Source: Streptomyces sp. P3 (GTDB lineage Bacteria; Actinomycetota; Actinomycetes; Streptomycetales; Streptomycetaceae). From it: a DNA stretch of 64,000 bases. Positions 63,094 to 64,000 of the stretch are shown one piece after another. The stretch is from positions 6,014,001 to 6,078,000 of the forward strand of contig NZ_CP028369.1 in NCBI RefSeq assembly GCF_003032475.1, given 5' to 3'. Within the stretch, counting starts at the first letter, position 1. Each line of letters begins with the position of its first letter. Below the pieces are notes generated by a model. It saw only the letters and a list, made by a program, of their open reading frames with translations. It was not told the origin of the DNA and made no database searches. A program made the position numbers and the translations under genes.

Positions 63094-64000
63094 TTACTCC
63101 TGCTTCTCGCCGGAGGCGAAGCGGGAGATGATCAGGGCGACGATGATGATGGCGCCGTTGAGGAACTGGTTCCACAGCGGAGGCACGCCCGCCAGCGTCA
63201 TGACGTTCACGACCAACTGCAGGGTGAGGACGCCGGTGAGGGCGCCGAACACGGAGCCCTTGCCGCCGTTGAGGCTGACCCCGCCGATGACGGTCGCGGC
63301 GAAGACCTGGAAGATCCAGCCGCTGCCCTGGGTGGCGGAGATGGAGCCGTAGTGGCCGCTGTAGAGGATGCCGGCGAACGCGGCGAGGACGCTGCCGAGG
63401 ATGAGGACGATCCACACGATGCGGTCGACGCGGATGCCCGCGGTACGGGCCGCCTCCGCGTTGCCGCCGATCGCGTAGAGCGCCCGGCCGTGCCGGAGCC
63501 AGGCCAGTGCACTGCCCCCGAGGGCGAAGAGCAGCGCGCACACCCAGATGGCGGCGGGCATGCCCAGCCAGGACGCCTTGCCCAGGTAGGTGAAGGACGA
63601 GGGCAACTCGACGATGGACTGGCCCTCGGAGAGGGCGACCTGCAGACCGCGGAGCATGGTCAGGGCGCCGAGCGTGACGATGAAGCCGTTGAGGCGCAGC
63701 TTGAGGATGAGGAAGCCGTTGACGGCCCCGATCAGCGCGCCGACCAGCAGGCAGAGCGGGACGGCCGTCCACTCGGGAAGGAGGCCGAGCCCGTTGAAGC
63801 GGCCGCCGCTCGAGGGCAGTACGAGCCAGACGGCGATGACGGGGGCCACGCCGATGGTGGACTCCAGCGACAGGTCCATCCGTCCGGCGATCAGGATGAA
63901 CGTCGTGGCGAGCACCAGCAGACTCAGCTCGGTGGACTGCTGGGCCACACCGATCAGGTTGTCGGCGGTGAGGAAGGCCGGCGAGACGATGAACCCGATG
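63094..64000 (-). CDS. Sugar ABC transporter permease (CUT2/RbsC-like), 5' end outside window
   Basis: 302 residues visible, stop TAA present. Many membrane segments; BPD_transp_2 hallmarks AGRMDLSLESTIGVAPVIAV, NGFIVTLGALTMLRGLQVAL, YAIGGNAEAARTAGIRV and GGVSLNGGKGSVFGALTG. AGRMDLS replaces the usual AGGIDLS, keeping the Asp. Paralogue of the permease at 16714. Its ATPase and binding protein probably lie upstream beyond the window; the downstream FadR gene is the likely regulator. Confidence 0.93.
   Translation of the reverse strand, partial: IGFIVSPAFLTADNLIGVAQQSTELSLLVLATTFILIAGRMDLSLESTIGVAPVIAVWLVLPSSGGRFNGLGLLPEWTAVPLCLLVGALIGAVNGFLILKLRLNGFIVTLGALTMLRGLQVALSEGQSIVELPSSFTYLGKASWLGMPAAIWVCALLFALGGSALAWLRHGRALYAIGGNAEAARTAGIRVDRIVWIVLILGSVLAAFAGILYSGHYGSISATQGSGWIFQVFAATVIGGVSLNGGKGSVFGALTGVLTLQLVVNVMTLAGVPPLWNQFLNGAIIIVALIISRFASGEKQE

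Overview
This is a high-GC (about 70 percent) actinobacterial chromosome segment, almost certainly Streptomyces. The evidence is PAS/GAF/SpoIIE-type phosphatases, SigB-family stress regulation, a snapalysin-type protease, an NPP1 protein, LacI/ABC sugar loci, strong third-position GC bias and two in-frame TTA (bldA-type) codons. No tRNA, rRNA or CRISPR array was seen. Several decayed genes suggest an accessory or chromosome-arm region.

Layout. 0-6.9 kb: truncated PAS/GAF phosphatase gene, molybdate transporter modABC, two unrecognised proteins and an acetyltransferase. 7.0-12.9 kb: an amidohydrolase, then RNA-repair locus A, a two-gene unit with an RNA ligase-polynucleotide kinase fusion and a 983-residue protein carrying DUF504, EEP nuclease, 2H phosphoesterase and nucleotidyltransferase domains. 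13.0-14.7 kb: cytochrome P450 and a YnfA-type membrane protein. 14.8-20.6 kb: a LacI-controlled sugar uptake regulon (binding protein, permease, single-domain ATPase, LacI; divergent PfkB kinase and monooxygenase-fold protein) with shared TGTCA-N4-TGACA operators. 20.8-24.7 kb: a hypothetical gene, hsp20 with its divergent regulator, DUF2267, and a DUF305 plus His/Cys-rich pair. 25-33 kb: hypothetical, cardiolipin synthase, SigB-type sigma factor, two RsbW-like ATPases, acetyltransferase and a complete PAS-GAF-PP2C phosphatase, with an IS-like remnant between. 33-41.7 kb: two gene fragments joined head to head, a secreted EEP phosphodiesterase with jacalin-like tail, a DsbA/MBL/SnoaL operon, a Ser/Thr kinase, DUF3626, a winged-helix-like protein and a lipoprotein. 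42-46 kb: snapalysin and a probable copper-handling group (DUF3105, His/Cys-rich protein, YcnI, membrane protein). 46.5-51.4 kb: NPP1 protein, RNA-repair locus B (T4-like Rnl1 plus Pnkp) and a GyrB-like protein that has lost ATP-site residues. 51.4-61.3 kb: a glycan-utilisation locus (truncated beta-helix gene, BNR/GH93-like enzyme, GH42 beta-galactosidase, two permeases, binding protein, LacI). 61.7-64 kb: a hydrolase remnant, a FadR-type regulator and a truncated sugar permease.

The most interesting biology is the pair of RNA-repair loci. Locus A has the parts of a fungal/plant Trl1-type pathway (ligase, 5'-kinase, 2H cyclic phosphodiesterase) split over two proteins with extra EEP and nucleotidyltransferase modules. 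Locus B has the parts of the phage T4 pathway (Rnl1, kinase-phosphatase). Families of this type have been described by comparative genomics; their co-occurrence and division of labour in one strain is inference.
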